From Adlercreutzia agrestimuris (GTDB taxonomy: Bacteria > Actinomycetota > Coriobacteriia > Coriobacteriales > Eggerthellaceae): a stretch of 64,000 bases of DNA. The position numbers and the translations under genes were made by a program. Location of the stretch: NCBI RefSeq assembly GCF_943193125.1, contig NZ_CALPCX010000001.1, positions 496,001 to 560,000 of the forward strand, in the 5' to 3' direction. Of this stretch, positions 8,766-18,031 are shown piece by piece; position 1 is the stretch's first letter, and every line of letters starts with the position of its first letter. The notes below the pieces were generated by a model. It saw only the letters and a list, made by a program, of their open reading frames with translations, had not been told where the DNA came from and searched no databases.

Positions 8766-9329
8766 TTACTCGTCCTCTTCTAAGCTTTGTCTTAACTTAC
8801 GCTCTTCTTTACGAAGTTGCGCAATATGTTCATTAAGGGTGGTGATTGTTTTTTGTGATGAAACAATTTGCACAATCCCCCATACCGCAGCCGCACCTGC
8901 AATTCCTGCAACTACCGCAAATACACCAGGTCTACGACCAAATATCAACGCTACGATTGCACCAATTGCCGCCATACCGATTCCATTGCGACGTTCATCT
9001 AATACAACATCGCGCTGTTTTATTAACTGAGTGCGTGCGGCAGCTATACCAGCTAGTTTTGCTTCCGCTTGGCTGTACGAATAAGTGGTTGATCTAGCTG
9101 CACGTGGATTATCTTTTGCTGCAGCGCGCTTACCTTTTGCAGAAGTTAAATAATCGTATGCTTCTTGTAGGTTCTTAAATTGTTCAGTTGCTCGCTCTTG
9201 AAGTTTTTTATTGCTAGCAAATTTATCAGGATGAAGAATTTGCACCGTCTCTTTGTAGGCAGTTTTGATGTCTTCTTGGGTTGCATTTTCATCTAACCCA
9301 AGGATTCTTAGTGCCTCAATCCGGTTCAT
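8766..9329 (-). CDS. Membrane-anchored J-domain protein
   Basis: A J domain fills residues 1-65 (NRIEALRILGLDENATQED, HPD loop in ILHPDKF), which would stimulate an Hsp70 ATPase. A basic linker follows, then two hydrophobic segments (about 114-128 and 134-155) and a charged coiled C-terminus. There is no Gly/Phe region or zinc finger, so it is not canonical DnaJ but a DjlA/type III-like co-chaperone likely at the membrane. It is immediately upstream of typA. Confidence 0.85.
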   Translation of the reverse strand: MNRIEALRILGLDENATQEDIKTAYKETVQILHPDKFASNKKLQERATEQFKNLQEAYDYLTSAKGKRAAAKDNPRAARSTTYSYSQAEAKLAGIAAARTQLIKQRDVVLDERRNGIGMAAIGAIVALIFGRRPGVFAVVAGIAGAAAVWGIVQIVSSQKTITTLNEHIAQLRKEERKLRQSLEEDE

Positions 9330-9346
9330 AAATAGTCCCTTATCAC

Positions 9347-9374
9347 AAAAAAGCCGAACGTTTCCGTTCGGCTT
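9347..9374 (-). terminator. Strong terminator after tRNA-Ala
   Basis: AAGCCGAACG (9351-9360) and CGTTCGGCTT (9365-9374) make a 10-bp perfect stem with a 4-nt loop, followed on the minus strand by TTTTTTG. It closes the tRNA-Ile/tRNA-Ala unit just upstream of the J-domain gene. Confidence 0.85.
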
Positions 9375-9383
9375 ACAATTTCA

Positions 9384-9459
9384 TGGTGGAGCGTAGGGGG
9401 ATCGAACCCCTGACCTCAGGCTTGCAAAGCCCGCGCTCTCCCAGCTGAGCTAACGCCCC
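9384..9459 (-). tRNA. tRNA-Ala(TGC)
   Basis: Minus strand. Acceptor GGGGCGT pairs with ACGCTCC with one G-U, then discriminator A and encoded CCA. Anticodon loop TTTGCAA gives TGC, and the T loop GGTTCGATCC is standard. It is second in a tandem with tRNA-Ile(GAT). Confidence 0.96.
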
Positions 9460-9497
9460 ATGAACTGCGCTGTACGCGTGCACTTTTTTTGTAATAA

Positions 9498-9533
9498 ACG
9501 CTCCACCGGCAAACTCGGCTCACGGTGGAGCGT
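9498..9533 (-). terminator. 11-bp hairpin between tRNA-Ile and tRNA-Ala
   Basis: ACGCTCCACCG (9498-9508) pairs perfectly with CGGTGGAGCGT (9523-9533). On the minus strand it is followed by TTTATTAC, so it may be a partial terminator or a processing stem. One arm repeats the 3' end of tRNA-Ala (ACGCTCCACC). Confidence 0.5.
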
Positions 9534-9546
9534 CTATTGCGATAAA

Positions 9547-9623
<77 letters not shown>

Positions 9624-9642
9624 AAAAAAAGTGCTTGACTAC

Positions 9643-9670
9643 TTTATAACAAACAAAGGGTGTGGGTCAA
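9643..9670 (-). promoter_or_regulatory. Promoter of the tRNA-Ile/tRNA-Ala unit
   Basis: On the minus strand TTGACC (9665-9670) and TATAAA (9643-9648) are separated by 16 nt, about 20 nt upstream of tRNA-Ile. This is close to the sigma-70/SigA consensus. Confidence 0.65.
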
Positions 9671-9723
9671 GAACTATTTTATAATAAAGCGAAACTTTTT
9701 TATTCTCTGCGAAAGAAGGTCTT

Positions 9724-10245
9724 GTGGTTCCTGTCTCTATACAAATGCTCATCGTGTCAACAGGACCTCTTTTTTCGGTTGTTGTCTTACAGCCTTGCGA
9801 AGAAGAAATTCAACCTGGAATGCTTCGCGTAGTACCTATTTGGATTGGTGTTAATGAAGCAACACAACTGTCTATTACACTTGAGCAAACGAAATTTGCG
9901 CGACCTATGACTCATGACCTCTTCTTAGATGCGCTAACTAATCTTGATGCACGGGTTGATCATGTTGTTATTAATAAGGTGAAAGGCACCACTTTTTATG
10001 CTCAATTAACGCTACAACAACACGGAAGGCTTATCACTCTTGACGCTCGTCCAAGCGATGCAATAACACTTGCAGTTAGACAAAAGGCTCCTCTCTATAT
10101 TGAAGAGGATGTTCTTGAACATGCCTCTTTCCCTTATGTTTTGAAAAACCGCAACAATAACCTTGCCATGGAAGAGGAGTTGGATAAATTTCATGAGTTT
10201 ATTTCTACTTTAGCTCCTCAAGATTTTGAAGACAAAGATATATAA
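9724..10245 (+). CDS. Bifunctional nuclease family protein (DUF151)
   Basis: Belongs to the BFN/DUF151 family, some members of which have been reported to cut DNA and RNA; cellular role is poorly known. Family features visible are the beta-rich start (MLIVSTGPLFSVVVL), the P-I-W-I-G strand, the LDARPSDAITLAVR motif and the PLYIEEDVL end; an acidic C-terminus follows. It has 173 residues. The GTG at 9724 is chosen because of AAGAAGGT upstream. It is the only plus-strand gene in the first 21 kb, divergent from the tRNA-Ile unit and convergent with gyrA. Confidence 0.85.
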   Translation: MVPVSIQMLIVSTGPLFSVVVLQPCEEEIQPGMLRVVPIWIGVNEATQLSITLEQTKFARPMTHDLFLDALTNLDARVDHVVINKVKGTTFYAQLTLQQHGRLITLDARPSDAITLAVRQKAPLYIEEDVLEHASFPYVLKNRNNNLAMEEELDKFHEFISTLAPQDFEDKDI

Positions 10246-10278
10246 GGCGAAGTTATATGTAGTTCGTTTACTCAAACA

Positions 10279-10308
10279 ACAAAACCCCGCTTTGCGGGGT
10301 TTTGTTTT
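10279..10308. terminator. Bidirectional terminator between DUF151 gene and gyrA
   Basis: AAACCCCGC and GCGGGGTTT form a 9-bp stem with a TTT loop, with A-tract upstream and T-tract downstream, so it can act on both strands. It separates two convergent genes. Confidence 0.85.
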
Positions 10309-10334
10309 AGTTTCTTTTGTTTGTTATGAGAAAA

Positions 10335-13157
10335 CTAATTATCGTCTTCTGCCTCGCCAGGCTTAGGCATCTCATCTTGCAGCTCTTCATCTATCTCAAT
10401 AATATCTTCGTTATGAGATGATTCGTCATCAGTATCAATGTCATTATCACTGATCTCATCATTAGAGCCAGCCGCTGCATCTTTCTTCTTCTTGCCATGT
10501 GAAGAAATAGCTACAGCTACCACTTTATCTTCGTCGGCAACATTCATAACTCGAACACCTTGCGTTGAACGTCCAAGCTCAGAAATTCCAGAGACAGGCG
10601 TGCGAACCACAACACCTTCCTCAGAAACAATCATAATTTCATCTTCTTGGCCGACAATTTTCATAGCGGCTAACTGACCTTTTTTAGCAGTCATAGTAAT
10701 TGTGAAGACACCTTGTCCACCGCGATGTTGTACCGGGTATTCAGTCACTGGGGTACGTTTACCATAACCTTTTTCAGTAATAACAAACAGATCAGTTTCG
10801 GGACGAGCAATCTCCATTCCAAGCACTTTGGCATTAACTGGTACCGTCATACCACGAACTCCCATGGTATCGCGACCCATTGCACGTGCTTCACTTTCGT
10901 CCCACATAATCGCTTTGCCAGCAGATGAAACCATCATTACTTTTTCACCCTCGGCAACTCGACGTACACTGATAAGCTCATCGCCATCTTTAAGGTTAAT
11001 TGCAATTAAGCCATCGTTACGAGTGCGATCATAGAGATCCATAGAAGTCTTCTTAACCATACCTTGTGCAGTTGCAAACATAAGGTATTCATCACTTGGG
11101 AAATCTTTAGTAGCAATAACTGCACTAATAGTTTCGCCTTGTTCTAGGTGAAGCAAATTTACAATTGCTGTACCTCGTGCATGGCGTGACGCTTCAGGAA
11201 TTTCGTATACCTTCTTGCGATATACCTTTCCTTTTGTAGAGAAGAACAGCATATATGCATGTGTTGATGCGGCAAAGAGATGCTCAACATAATCATTATC
11301 TTTAAGGTTGACGCCTTGCATACCTTTACCACCACGTTTTTGCTGGCGATATGTTGCTACAGGCAAGCGTTTAATGTAACCCAAACGGGTAACGGTGACC
11401 GCCATAACCTCATCAGCAATAAGATCTTCCACATCAATATCTTTTGCTTTACCTGAAATAAGAGTGCGTCGCGGATTTGCAAAGCGCTTTTTAATTTCAA
11501 GCAACTCTTCTTTAATAATGTCGCGAACTAGTGATTCATCAGATAATACGCGACGATAATATGCAATGCGCTCGTTTAATTCTGCAAGCTCTTCTTCAAT
11601 TTTGTTGCGTTCCAAACCGGTGAGTCGGCGAAGGCGCATTTCTAAAATTGCAGAAGTTTGCTTATCGGTTAGCTTAAAGCGCTCAGTTAATCGCGCGGAT
11701 GCTTCTTTATCAGTTTGAGAAGAGCGAATAATAGAAATTACTTCGTCAATATTATCAAGCGCGATAATATATCCCTCAAGAATATGAGCACGTTCTTCAG
11801 CTTTCGCTAATTCATAACGCGTACGACGAACGATAACTTCTTTTTGGTGCTCAATATAGTAATGAAGAGCTTCTTTTAGTGATAAAACGCGCGGGATGCC
11901 ATCAACAAGAGCAAGTAAGATTACACCAAATCCAACTTGAAGCTGGGTATGCTTAAAGAGTTTATTTAATACAACTTGAGGAATAGCATCTTTTTTAAGA
12001 TCGATAATAATATCAATACCATGACGATCTGCTGCATCATGAATATTAGAAATCTCCGGCAGCTTTTTATCGCGAACAAGTTCGCCAAGTTTTTCCAACA
12101 AACGCTGACGGTTAACTTGATACGGAATTTCTTTTACAACAATTGATGCACGACCTTTTTTGTCTTCAGTAATCTCAGTACGCGCACGAATAGTTAAAGA
12201 TCCACGTCCTGTGTTGTAGTAGTCGTGAATACCTTCACGACCCATAATAATGCCGCCTGTTGGGAAGTCAGGACCAGGCATTACTTTGAGAATCTCTTCA
12301 GTATTTGCATCGGGGTTATCTAAGAGCAAACAAGTTGCATCAATGGCTTCGCCGAGATTATGAGGAGGAATATTAGTTGCCATACCAACAGCAATACCAT
12401 TAGAACCATTTACTAAAAGATTCGGATAACGCGCTGGTAAAACTTCTGGTTCTTCCAAACTTTCATCATAGTTTGGTTGGAAGTTAACCGTCTCTTTATC
12501 AAGGTCACGAAGTAACTCCATTGCGGCTTTATCAAGACGTGCTTCGGTATAACGCATTGCTGCAGCGGAGTCACCGTCAATAGATCCAAAGTTTCCATGA
12601 CCATCAACAAGCGGTAAACGCATAGAAAATGGTTGTGCTAAGCGAACCATTGCATCATAAACTGCACTATCACCATGAGGATGATATTTACCAATAACAT
12701 CACCGACAGTACGAGCTGATTTCATATGAGGGCGATTAGGGGTATAACCACTCTCATTCATTGCATATAAAATACGACGATGAACTGGCTTTAAGCCATC
12801 GCGAACATCCGGAAGTGCGCGCGATACAATAACAGACATCGAATACTCAAGAAATGATGTTTGCATCTCTTTGCCAAGATATGCAGAGATTACTGTCGTA
12901 CCTTCGCCGCCATTCGCATCTTCAACAATAGAACCATGTGGTTTTTCAAGAGTAGAGATATCAATAAGCGAACGTGCTTTATTCTCTTCTGAATACCCAT
13001 TTGTTGGGATTACACCTGCTGATGCAAGTTCGCCATCCTCTTCATTTACATTCTCTTCATCATCTAACTCATCAATTTCAGCCTGAGACAATAATCTTTC
13101 TAAGCTGTCATCTTGAGAATCATTTTCTTTGTTGAAATCCTCAGTATTATCTGCCAT
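10335..13157 (-). CDS. gyrA: DNA gyrase subunit A with acidic N-terminal extension
   Basis: DNA-cutting subunit of the type II topoisomerase that introduces negative supercoils. The core begins about residue 92 ([19 protein letters not shown]); the active-site Tyr lies in RYTEARLD and the quinolone-determining region reads [10 protein letters not shown]. The C-terminal beta-pinwheel contains a GyrA box (QQKRGGKG). At 940 residues it is longer than usual: about 90 acidic residues precede the core, including [10 protein letters not shown], and an acidic tail follows the pinwheel. It is 39 nt downstream of gyrB and probably cotranscribed. Confidence 0.97.
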   Translation of the reverse strand: MADNTEDFNKENDSQDDSLERLLSQAEIDELDDEENVNEEDGELASAGVIPTNGYSEENKARSLIDISTLEKPHGSIVEDANGGEGTTVISAYLGKEMQTSFLEYSMSVIVSRALPDVRDGLKPVHRRILYAMNESGYTPNRPHMKSARTVGDVIGKYHPHGDSAVYDAMVRLAQPFSMRLPLVDGHGNFGSIDGDSAAAMRYTEARLDKAAMELLRDLDKETVNFQPNYDESLEEPEVLPARYPNLLVNGSNGIAVGMATNIPPHNLGEAIDATCLLLDNPDANTEEILKVMPGPDFPTGGIIMGREGIHDYYNTGRGSLTIRARTEITEDKKGRASIVVKEIPYQVNRQRLLEKLGELVRDKKLPEISNIHDAADRHGIDIIIDLKKDAIPQVVLNKLFKHTQLQVGFGVILLALVDGIPRVLSLKEALHYYIEHQKEVIVRRTRYELAKAEERAHILEGYIIALDNIDEVISIIRSSQTDKEASARLTERFKLTDKQTSAILEMRLRRLTGLERNKIEEELAELNERIAYYRRVLSDESLVRDIIKEELLEIKKRFANPRRTLISGKAKDIDVEDLIADEVMAVTVTRLGYIKRLPVATYRQQKRGGKGMQGVNLKDNDYVEHLFAASTHAYMLFFSTKGKVYRKKVYEIPEASRHARGTAIVNLLHLEQGETISAVIATKDFPSDEYLMFATAQGMVKKTSMDLYDRTRNDGLIAINLKDGDELISVRRVAEGEKVMMVSSAGKAIMWDESEARAMGRDTMGVRGMTVPVNAKVLGMEIARPETDLFVITEKGYGKRTPVTEYPVQHRGGQGVFTITMTAKKGQLAAMKIVGQEDEIMIVSEEGVVVRTPVSGISELGRSTQGVRVMNVADEDKVVAVAISSHGKKKKDAAAGSNDEISDNDIDTDDESSHNEDIIEIDEELQDEMPKPGEAEDDN

Positions 13158-13196
13158 GGATTACCTTTCAACTTTTATCTTATTCACCAACGATAT

Positions 13197-15143
13197 TTAA
13201 ATATCTAAGAAACGAACGTCGCGCGCATGTTTTTGAATGAACTCTTTACGCGGTTCAACAATATCACCCATAAGTTCACTTACCACACGCTCTGCTTCTG
13301 CAGCATCATCGATATTTACTTGCAACAGTGTTCGAGTTGCTGGTTCCATTGTGGTTTCCCAGAGTTGCTCAGGATCCATCTCGCCAAGACCTTTATATCG
13401 CTGAACATCAAATTTCGACGGATCCTCATATTCAGAAAGAACTGAAGAAAGAGCATTTTCGTCATAGATATAACGTTCAATTTTCGGATTACGTGAATTC
13501 TTTTTCTTAAGACCGAAGATAGGTGGTTGCGCAATGTAAACATATCCTCGGTTAATAAGTTCCGGCATATAACGATAAAAGAAAGTTAAAAGCAAGCAAC
13601 GAATATGTGCACCGTCTACATCAGCGTCTGTCATGATAATAATGCGATGATAACGTGCTTTATCCGCATCAAATGAATCACCAACGTTAGTACCAATTGC
13701 CGTGATTAGTGAATTAATCGTATCACTAGACATTGCTTTGGTTGGATTAACGCGTTCAACATTTAAGATCTTACCGCGAAGAGGCAAAATAGCTTGATAT
13801 TTACGATCACGCGCTTGTTTTGCAGAACCACCTGCAGAGTCACCCTCTACAATAAATATTTCGCTTTCTTCTGGTTTACGAGATGAACAATCTGCAAGTT
13901 TTCCAGGAAGAGACAAAGAATCTAAACCTGATCCACTACGCGCTTTTTCTTTTACTTTACGAAGTTGCTCACGCAAACGCAGCGCTGCTGTAGCTTTTGT
14001 AATAATTCTTTTAGCTGGTGTTGGATTCTCTTCAAGATAATCTGCCAGTCCTTGGCGAACGGCATCTTGAACTAAACCACGAATTTCAGTATTACCAAGC
14101 TTTGTTTTTGTTTGTCCTTCAAATTGAGGGTCATGAAGCTTAACTGAAATAATTGCAGCAAGACCTTCTCGTGTATCATCACCAGTAAGATTTGAATCTT
14201 TTTCTTTTAAGAATTTCTTTGCACGAGCATACTCGTTAATAGTACGGGTGACAGCATTCTTAAAACCTTCAAGGTGAGTACCACCTTCATGGGTATTAAT
14301 ATTATTCGCAAAAGCTAGAACAGAGTTTGTTGTATATGTTTCATTCCATTGCATGGCAATTTCAACACTACCTGCATCATTTTCTGCTTCAAAATAAATT
14401 GGTTTATTAAGTGTCTCTTTACCTTGGTTTAGATATTGTACAAAGTCAATAATGCCACCTTTGTACATAAAGGATTCCATACGAGGGTTGCCCTCTGGGT
14501 CGGTTACTCGCTCATCATGTAAGGTGATGCGAAGGCCCTTATTGAGAAATGCCATTTCACGGAAACGATTGGCAAGGGTCTCAAAATCATAGTTAGTCGT
14601 CTCAGTAAAGATAGTTGGATCCGGCCAGAAGGAAACTGAAGTACCGTTGTGTTTAGATTTTCCAATCTCATGCAACTTTTCAGATGTTTTGCCATATTCG
14701 AACGCAATTTCATATTCTTTTCCATCGCGACGAACGTCAACAACTACCTTTGAAGAAAGTGCATTTACTACTGATACACCTACGCCATGTAGACCACCAG
14801 ATACTTTATATCCCTCTCCACCGAACTTACCACCTGCGTGAAGAATAGTAAGAACTACTTCAACAGTTGGAATTTTTTCTTTAGGGTGCTTATCAATTGG
14901 AATACCACGGCCATTATCAATAACAGTAATTGAATTATCGCGACGAATCCAAACATCAATAGTGTCACAATAACCTGCTAATGCTTCATCAACAGCATTA
15001 TCAACTACCTCATATACAAGATGATGAAGACCACGTGGTCCAGTAGAGCCAATATACATACCAGGACGTTTACGTACTGCTTCAAGACCTTCAAGGACTT
15101 GAATATCTGCTCCACTGTATTCGTGCTCAGATGATTTAGCCAC
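13197..15143 (-). CDS. gyrB: DNA gyrase subunit B
   Basis: ATPase subunit of gyrase, 648 residues. A GHKL ATPase domain (VYEVVDNAVDEALAG, DNGRGIP, GGLHGVGVSVVNALS) is followed by transducer and TOPRIM domains (EGDSAGGSAKQ, IIMTDADVDGAHI) and the GyrA-binding tail (QRYKGLGEMDPEQLWETT). The GTG start at 15143 is preceded by GGAGTAAGT. It lies between recF and gyrA, the usual origin order. Confidence 0.97.
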   Translation of the reverse strand: MAKSSEHEYSGADIQVLEGLEAVRKRPGMYIGSTGPRGLHHLVYEVVDNAVDEALAGYCDTIDVWIRRDNSITVIDNGRGIPIDKHPKEKIPTVEVVLTILHAGGKFGGEGYKVSGGLHGVGVSVVNALSSKVVVDVRRDGKEYEIAFEYGKTSEKLHEIGKSKHNGTSVSFWPDPTIFTETTNYDFETLANRFREMAFLNKGLRITLHDERVTDPEGNPRMESFMYKGGIIDFVQYLNQGKETLNKPIYFEAENDAGSVEIAMQWNETYTTNSVLAFANNINTHEGGTHLEGFKNAVTRTINEYARAKKFLKEKDSNLTGDDTREGLAAIISVKLHDPQFEGQTKTKLGNTEIRGLVQDAVRQGLADYLEENPTPAKRIITKATAALRLREQLRKVKEKARSGSGLDSLSLPGKLADCSSRKPEESEIFIVEGDSAGGSAKQARDRKYQAILPLRGKILNVERVNPTKAMSSDTINSLITAIGTNVGDSFDADKARYHRIIIMTDADVDGAHIRCLLLTFFYRYMPELINRGYVYIAQPPIFGLKKKNSRNPKIERYIYDENALSSVLSEYEDPSKFDVQRYKGLGEMDPEQLWETTMEPATRTLLQVNIDDAAEAERVVSELMGDIVEPRKEFIQKHARDVRFLDI

Positions 15144-15214
15144 ACTTACTCCTTCGTCTCATACTGCTTTTTGAGTGCTTCTATTCCTTGTTTATGTAAG
15201 ACAATTCATTACCT

Positions 15215-15251
15215 ACTAACCCATAGTAAATAGGTTTTACTATGGGTTAGT
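15215..15251. repeat. 16-bp perfect inverted repeat in the recF-gyrB gap
   Basis: Arms 15215-15230 and 15236-15251 are fully complementary with a 5-nt loop (TAGGT). It is AT-moderate and lacks a U-tract on the minus strand, so it is not a clean terminator for recF; on the plus strand TTTTATA follows but no plus-strand gene reads into it. The rest of the 274-nt gap (15144-15417) holds no ORF I can support. Confidence 0.75.
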
Positions 15252-15417
15252 TTTATAAGTACATAACAACATGAGTGCGAAATAGAACTATTTTTATCAG
15301 TGATGAAGTATAGCACAGGTGATTATCATAGTGTACATTTTTGCGCTAATTAAGGTATCTCAATCGGCTTGTATGACGTTTTAAAGATACTTTTTCAAAA
15401 ATTTTCCAAAATATAAG

Positions 15418-16557
15418 CTATAAGGCGTTAGATTCCATTTCATCATTATTACTTTGTGGAAGTTGTATTACATCCGCTTGGTTTATTGTCTCTTGATCAA
15501 AGTAGGACATATGAGCTGTTGTTATACAAGTTTGAACATCATCGCGTACTAGTTCTAAAAGCGCTTTTCTTCTATCTTTATCAAGTTCACTCATAACATC
15601 ATCAAGTAAAAAGAGTGGACTCTGATTGAGAGTTTCTTGGATCAATTCTACTTCGGCAAGTTTCAAGGCTAAAACAAGACTACGTTGTTGACCTTGGCTA
15701 CCAAATATACTTACTTGGTTATCGTCGAGATAAAACTCTATTTTGTCTGCATGAGGACCTATAAGGGAATAACCACGTTGTTTTTCCTGATCTCGATAAT
15801 ATGCCAAGTTGTTAGTTATTTTTTCACGTAATTCAAATTTATCTATCTCAGATATTTCGTTATAGCCCTCGCTTACCTGATCCCATGAAAGATAATACTT
15901 CGCTGAAAATACCTCTTTATTACCTGACACGTTTTGATAAATCTCACGCGCTTTTAATATGAGTTTTTGGAATAACGTTACCCGGTACCATATTAATTGT
16001 GTACCGCAGGTAATTACTAAATCATCTAAGCTATCTAATAATGAATCGGTTGCATTATCTTTAAGCAAAGTATTCTTATGGTGAATTACTTTTTCGTAGT
16101 CTTTCAAGATTTGGTAGTAATTAGGCGTTAGTTGCACCCCTAATTCATCAAGCATACGACGTCGCCCTGATGATGATCCTTTTATAAGACTTAAATCATC
16201 TGGTGTAAAAACCACTGAAGGAAGAATACCTTTAAGGTCAATTATTTTTTTCGCTTTACCATTTAGAAGGTGTCTTTTTGTTTTTGGCGCCAGCTGTATC
16301 TCAAAATCTAAACGACGTTGTTCATCAGATACTTCAGCAGTAATGCGAGCCATCTGTTCACCTTGATAAATGAGGTGATCAATCTTCGGATGACGAAAAG
16401 AGGTTTGCGCCGTCAATAACTGCATACCTTCAATGATGTTAGTTTTACCGACGGCGTTTGGACCTACAAATATCGTCAGCGATCCAATATCAGAAAGCTT
16501 TAGCTGGTGATAATTGCGAAAATTTTGAAATTCTAACCGATTTAGTGTTAGTTTCAC
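15418..16557 (-). CDS. recF: DNA replication and repair protein RecF
   Basis: SMC-like ATPase that helps load RecA at gaps. The 379 residues carry Walker A GPNAVGKTN (about 33-41), the signature GSQGQQRSL and Walker B LFLLDDVMSELD. The GTG start at 16557 lies inside a parS palindrome, with only a weak AGG upstream. It is 16 nt downstream of dnaN. Confidence 0.95.
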   Translation of the reverse strand: MKLTLNRLEFQNFRNYHQLKLSDIGSLTIFVGPNAVGKTNIIEGMQLLTAQTSFRHPKIDHLIYQGEQMARITAEVSDEQRRLDFEIQLAPKTKRHLLNGKAKKIIDLKGILPSVVFTPDDLSLIKGSSSGRRRMLDELGVQLTPNYYQILKDYEKVIHHKNTLLKDNATDSLLDSLDDLVITCGTQLIWYRVTLFQKLILKAREIYQNVSGNKEVFSAKYYLSWDQVSEGYNEISEIDKFELREKITNNLAYYRDQEKQRGYSLIGPHADKIEFYLDDNQVSIFGSQGQQRSLVLALKLAEVELIQETLNQSPLFLLDDVMSELDKDRRKALLELVRDDVQTCITTAHMSYFDQETINQADVIQLPQSNNDEMESNAL

Positions 16558-16564
16558 GTGAAAC
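16551..16564. other. parS-like site over the recF start codon
   Basis: GTTTCACGTGAAAC is a perfect 14-bp core of the ParB site; both flanking bases differ from the 16-mer consensus. The recF GTG initiation codon is bases 16557-16555, in the centre of the palindrome. Confidence 0.7.
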
Positions 16565-16573
16565 CTGACAACC

Positions 16574-17677
16574 TTACGAATCTAGGGTGACTGGCATAAC
16601 AAGATAGAGATAATCCTCACCTTGATCTGCTTTTAAAACGCCAGGTTTATTCGCAGCTTGCATTTCAAATATCACATTATTCGTCACGATAGAACTTAAT
16701 CCGTCAACAATATATGTGTAGTTAAAACCAATAACGTTATCTTCACCCATAATAGTTGCCGGCAAAATTTCCTGCGCTGAACCAACATCTTGTGCAGTAG
16801 TTGATAGTTGCAAAGTTTGCGAATCAACATTGATATCAAATTTCACACGCGAATTATTAGGGCTCAATAAAGAAATACGTTTAACAGCAGCTAAGAGAGT
16901 ATCCGTCGGAATTTCTACGCGTGTTTCGTATGAAGTTGGAAGTAATTGTTGGTAATTAGGATAATTTCCTTCGATACGACGATTAATAAAAACCGTATCT
17001 TGATACTTCATAACAATTTGATTTTCTGACAACGCAATTGAAATGGGATTTTCACTACGAGGAAGTGATGCTATCTCTTGTAAAAAGCTTCCGAGTATTA
17101 CTGCTTGGAAATCAGACACTTCTGACTGTGTTGTCTCTGCATCGGTAACCGCAACACGATATGAGTCAGTTGCTACCATACGAAGCTGATTTTCTTTCAG
17201 TGTTATCAGAACGCCTTGTAAAACACCACGGCTTTCGTCTTTAGATACAATACGTGCTACTCGTTTAACCATTGCAGCGAACGTATCAAAAGGAACGGAT
17301 ATCTCTTGCTCAATATCAACATGAGGAAAGCCAGGGAAATCATCTGCAGATAAAGTCTTAATTGAGAATGAAGATGTATCACAAGTAATAACTGCAGCAT
17401 CATCTTGAATATCAATATGGATAGCCGCATCGGGCATATTCTTAACAATATCTGAGAACAGTTTGCCTGGTAATACGGTCTTACCTGGTTCTTCAATAAG
17501 TGCTGATGTGTGATACTGGATAGAGAGTTCTAAGTCAGTTGCTTGTAAAAGAAGTGAATCTTCCTGGGTTTCAATATAAATACCTGAAAGAATAGGAAGC
17601 GTTGAACGGGTAGATGTTCCTTTCATAACAACAGCTAATGCATTTTGGAGTTCAGTTTTATTAATACTGAATTTCAT
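16574..17677 (-). CDS. dnaN: DNA polymerase III beta sliding clamp
   Basis: Ring-shaped processivity factor. The 367 residues begin MKFSINKTELQNALAVVMKG and include LPILSGIYIE, YRVAVTDAE and the end VMPVTL expected for the clamp. ATG 17677 is preferred over an upstream in-frame start at 17698 because ATGAGGGTTTGT gives a ribosome site at good distance and the protein then begins like other clamps. It lies between dnaA and recF. Confidence 0.96.
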   Translation of the reverse strand: MKFSINKTELQNALAVVMKGTSTRSTLPILSGIYIETQEDSLLLQATDLELSIQYHTSALIEEPGKTVLPGKLFSDIVKNMPDAAIHIDIQDDAAVITCDTSSFSIKTLSADDFPGFPHVDIEQEISVPFDTFAAMVKRVARIVSKDESRGVLQGVLITLKENQLRMVATDSYRVAVTDAETTQSEVSDFQAVILGSFLQEIASLPRSENPISIALSENQIVMKYQDTVFINRRIEGNYPNYQQLLPTSYETRVEIPTDTLLAAVKRISLLSPNNSRVKFDINVDSQTLQLSTTAQDVGSAQEILPATIMGEDNVIGFNYTYIVDGLSSIVTNNVIFEMQAANKPGVLKADQGEDYLYLVMPVTLDS

Positions 17678-17726
17678 ACAAACCCTCATATCACTCAAAC
17701 AACTGGTTTTCGTAGAGTGCTAGTAT

Positions 17727-17767
17727 CGCACACCTTGGAGATTTTCGTTAATCCATTAAGGTGTGCG
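17727..17767. repeat. Inverted repeat in the dnaA-dnaN gap
   Basis: CGCACACCTT (17727-17736) and AAGGTGTGCG (17758-17767) form a 10-bp perfect stem around 21 nt, about 50 nt upstream of dnaN. There is no U-tract on the minus strand, so a leader or protein-binding role is as likely as termination. Confidence 0.6.
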
Positions 17768-17841
17768 TTTCTTCTTTACTTATTAAAAATTAAAACTATA
17801 AATATTTGTCTTAATCATTACCTTAATAAGGTGTGTTAGTT

Positions 17842-17850
17842 TGTGGAAAA
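17842..17850 (-). promoter_or_regulatory. DnaA-box-like 9-mer in the dnaA-dnaN gap
   Basis: The minus strand reads TTTTCCACA, which fits TTWTNCACA. It is the only good match in this 354-nt gap (17678-18031), which is AT-rich and otherwise holds the inverted repeat at 17727-17767. Three identical boxes occur in the larger gap beyond dnaA. Confidence 0.55.
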
Positions 17851-18031
17851 GTAAGAGTTTCCCCTTATGGTTCCAAATATTTCTCTCTTAATACTCTTGA
17901 GGTAAAGATGTTGTAGTTTTACAACCAATTATTCTTTATTTTATCAATACAGTAGATATCGAAGTTTTCCTTTAAGTTTCCGAGTGGTTAACCGAAAGTT
18001 ATTAACATTGCAATTTGCACAATATCTTCAA

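Noticed and set aside
15215-15251. Terminator for a plus-strand gene at the recF-gyrB hairpin
   Set aside because: T residues follow on the plus strand, but no plus-strand gene reads into it for several kilobases.
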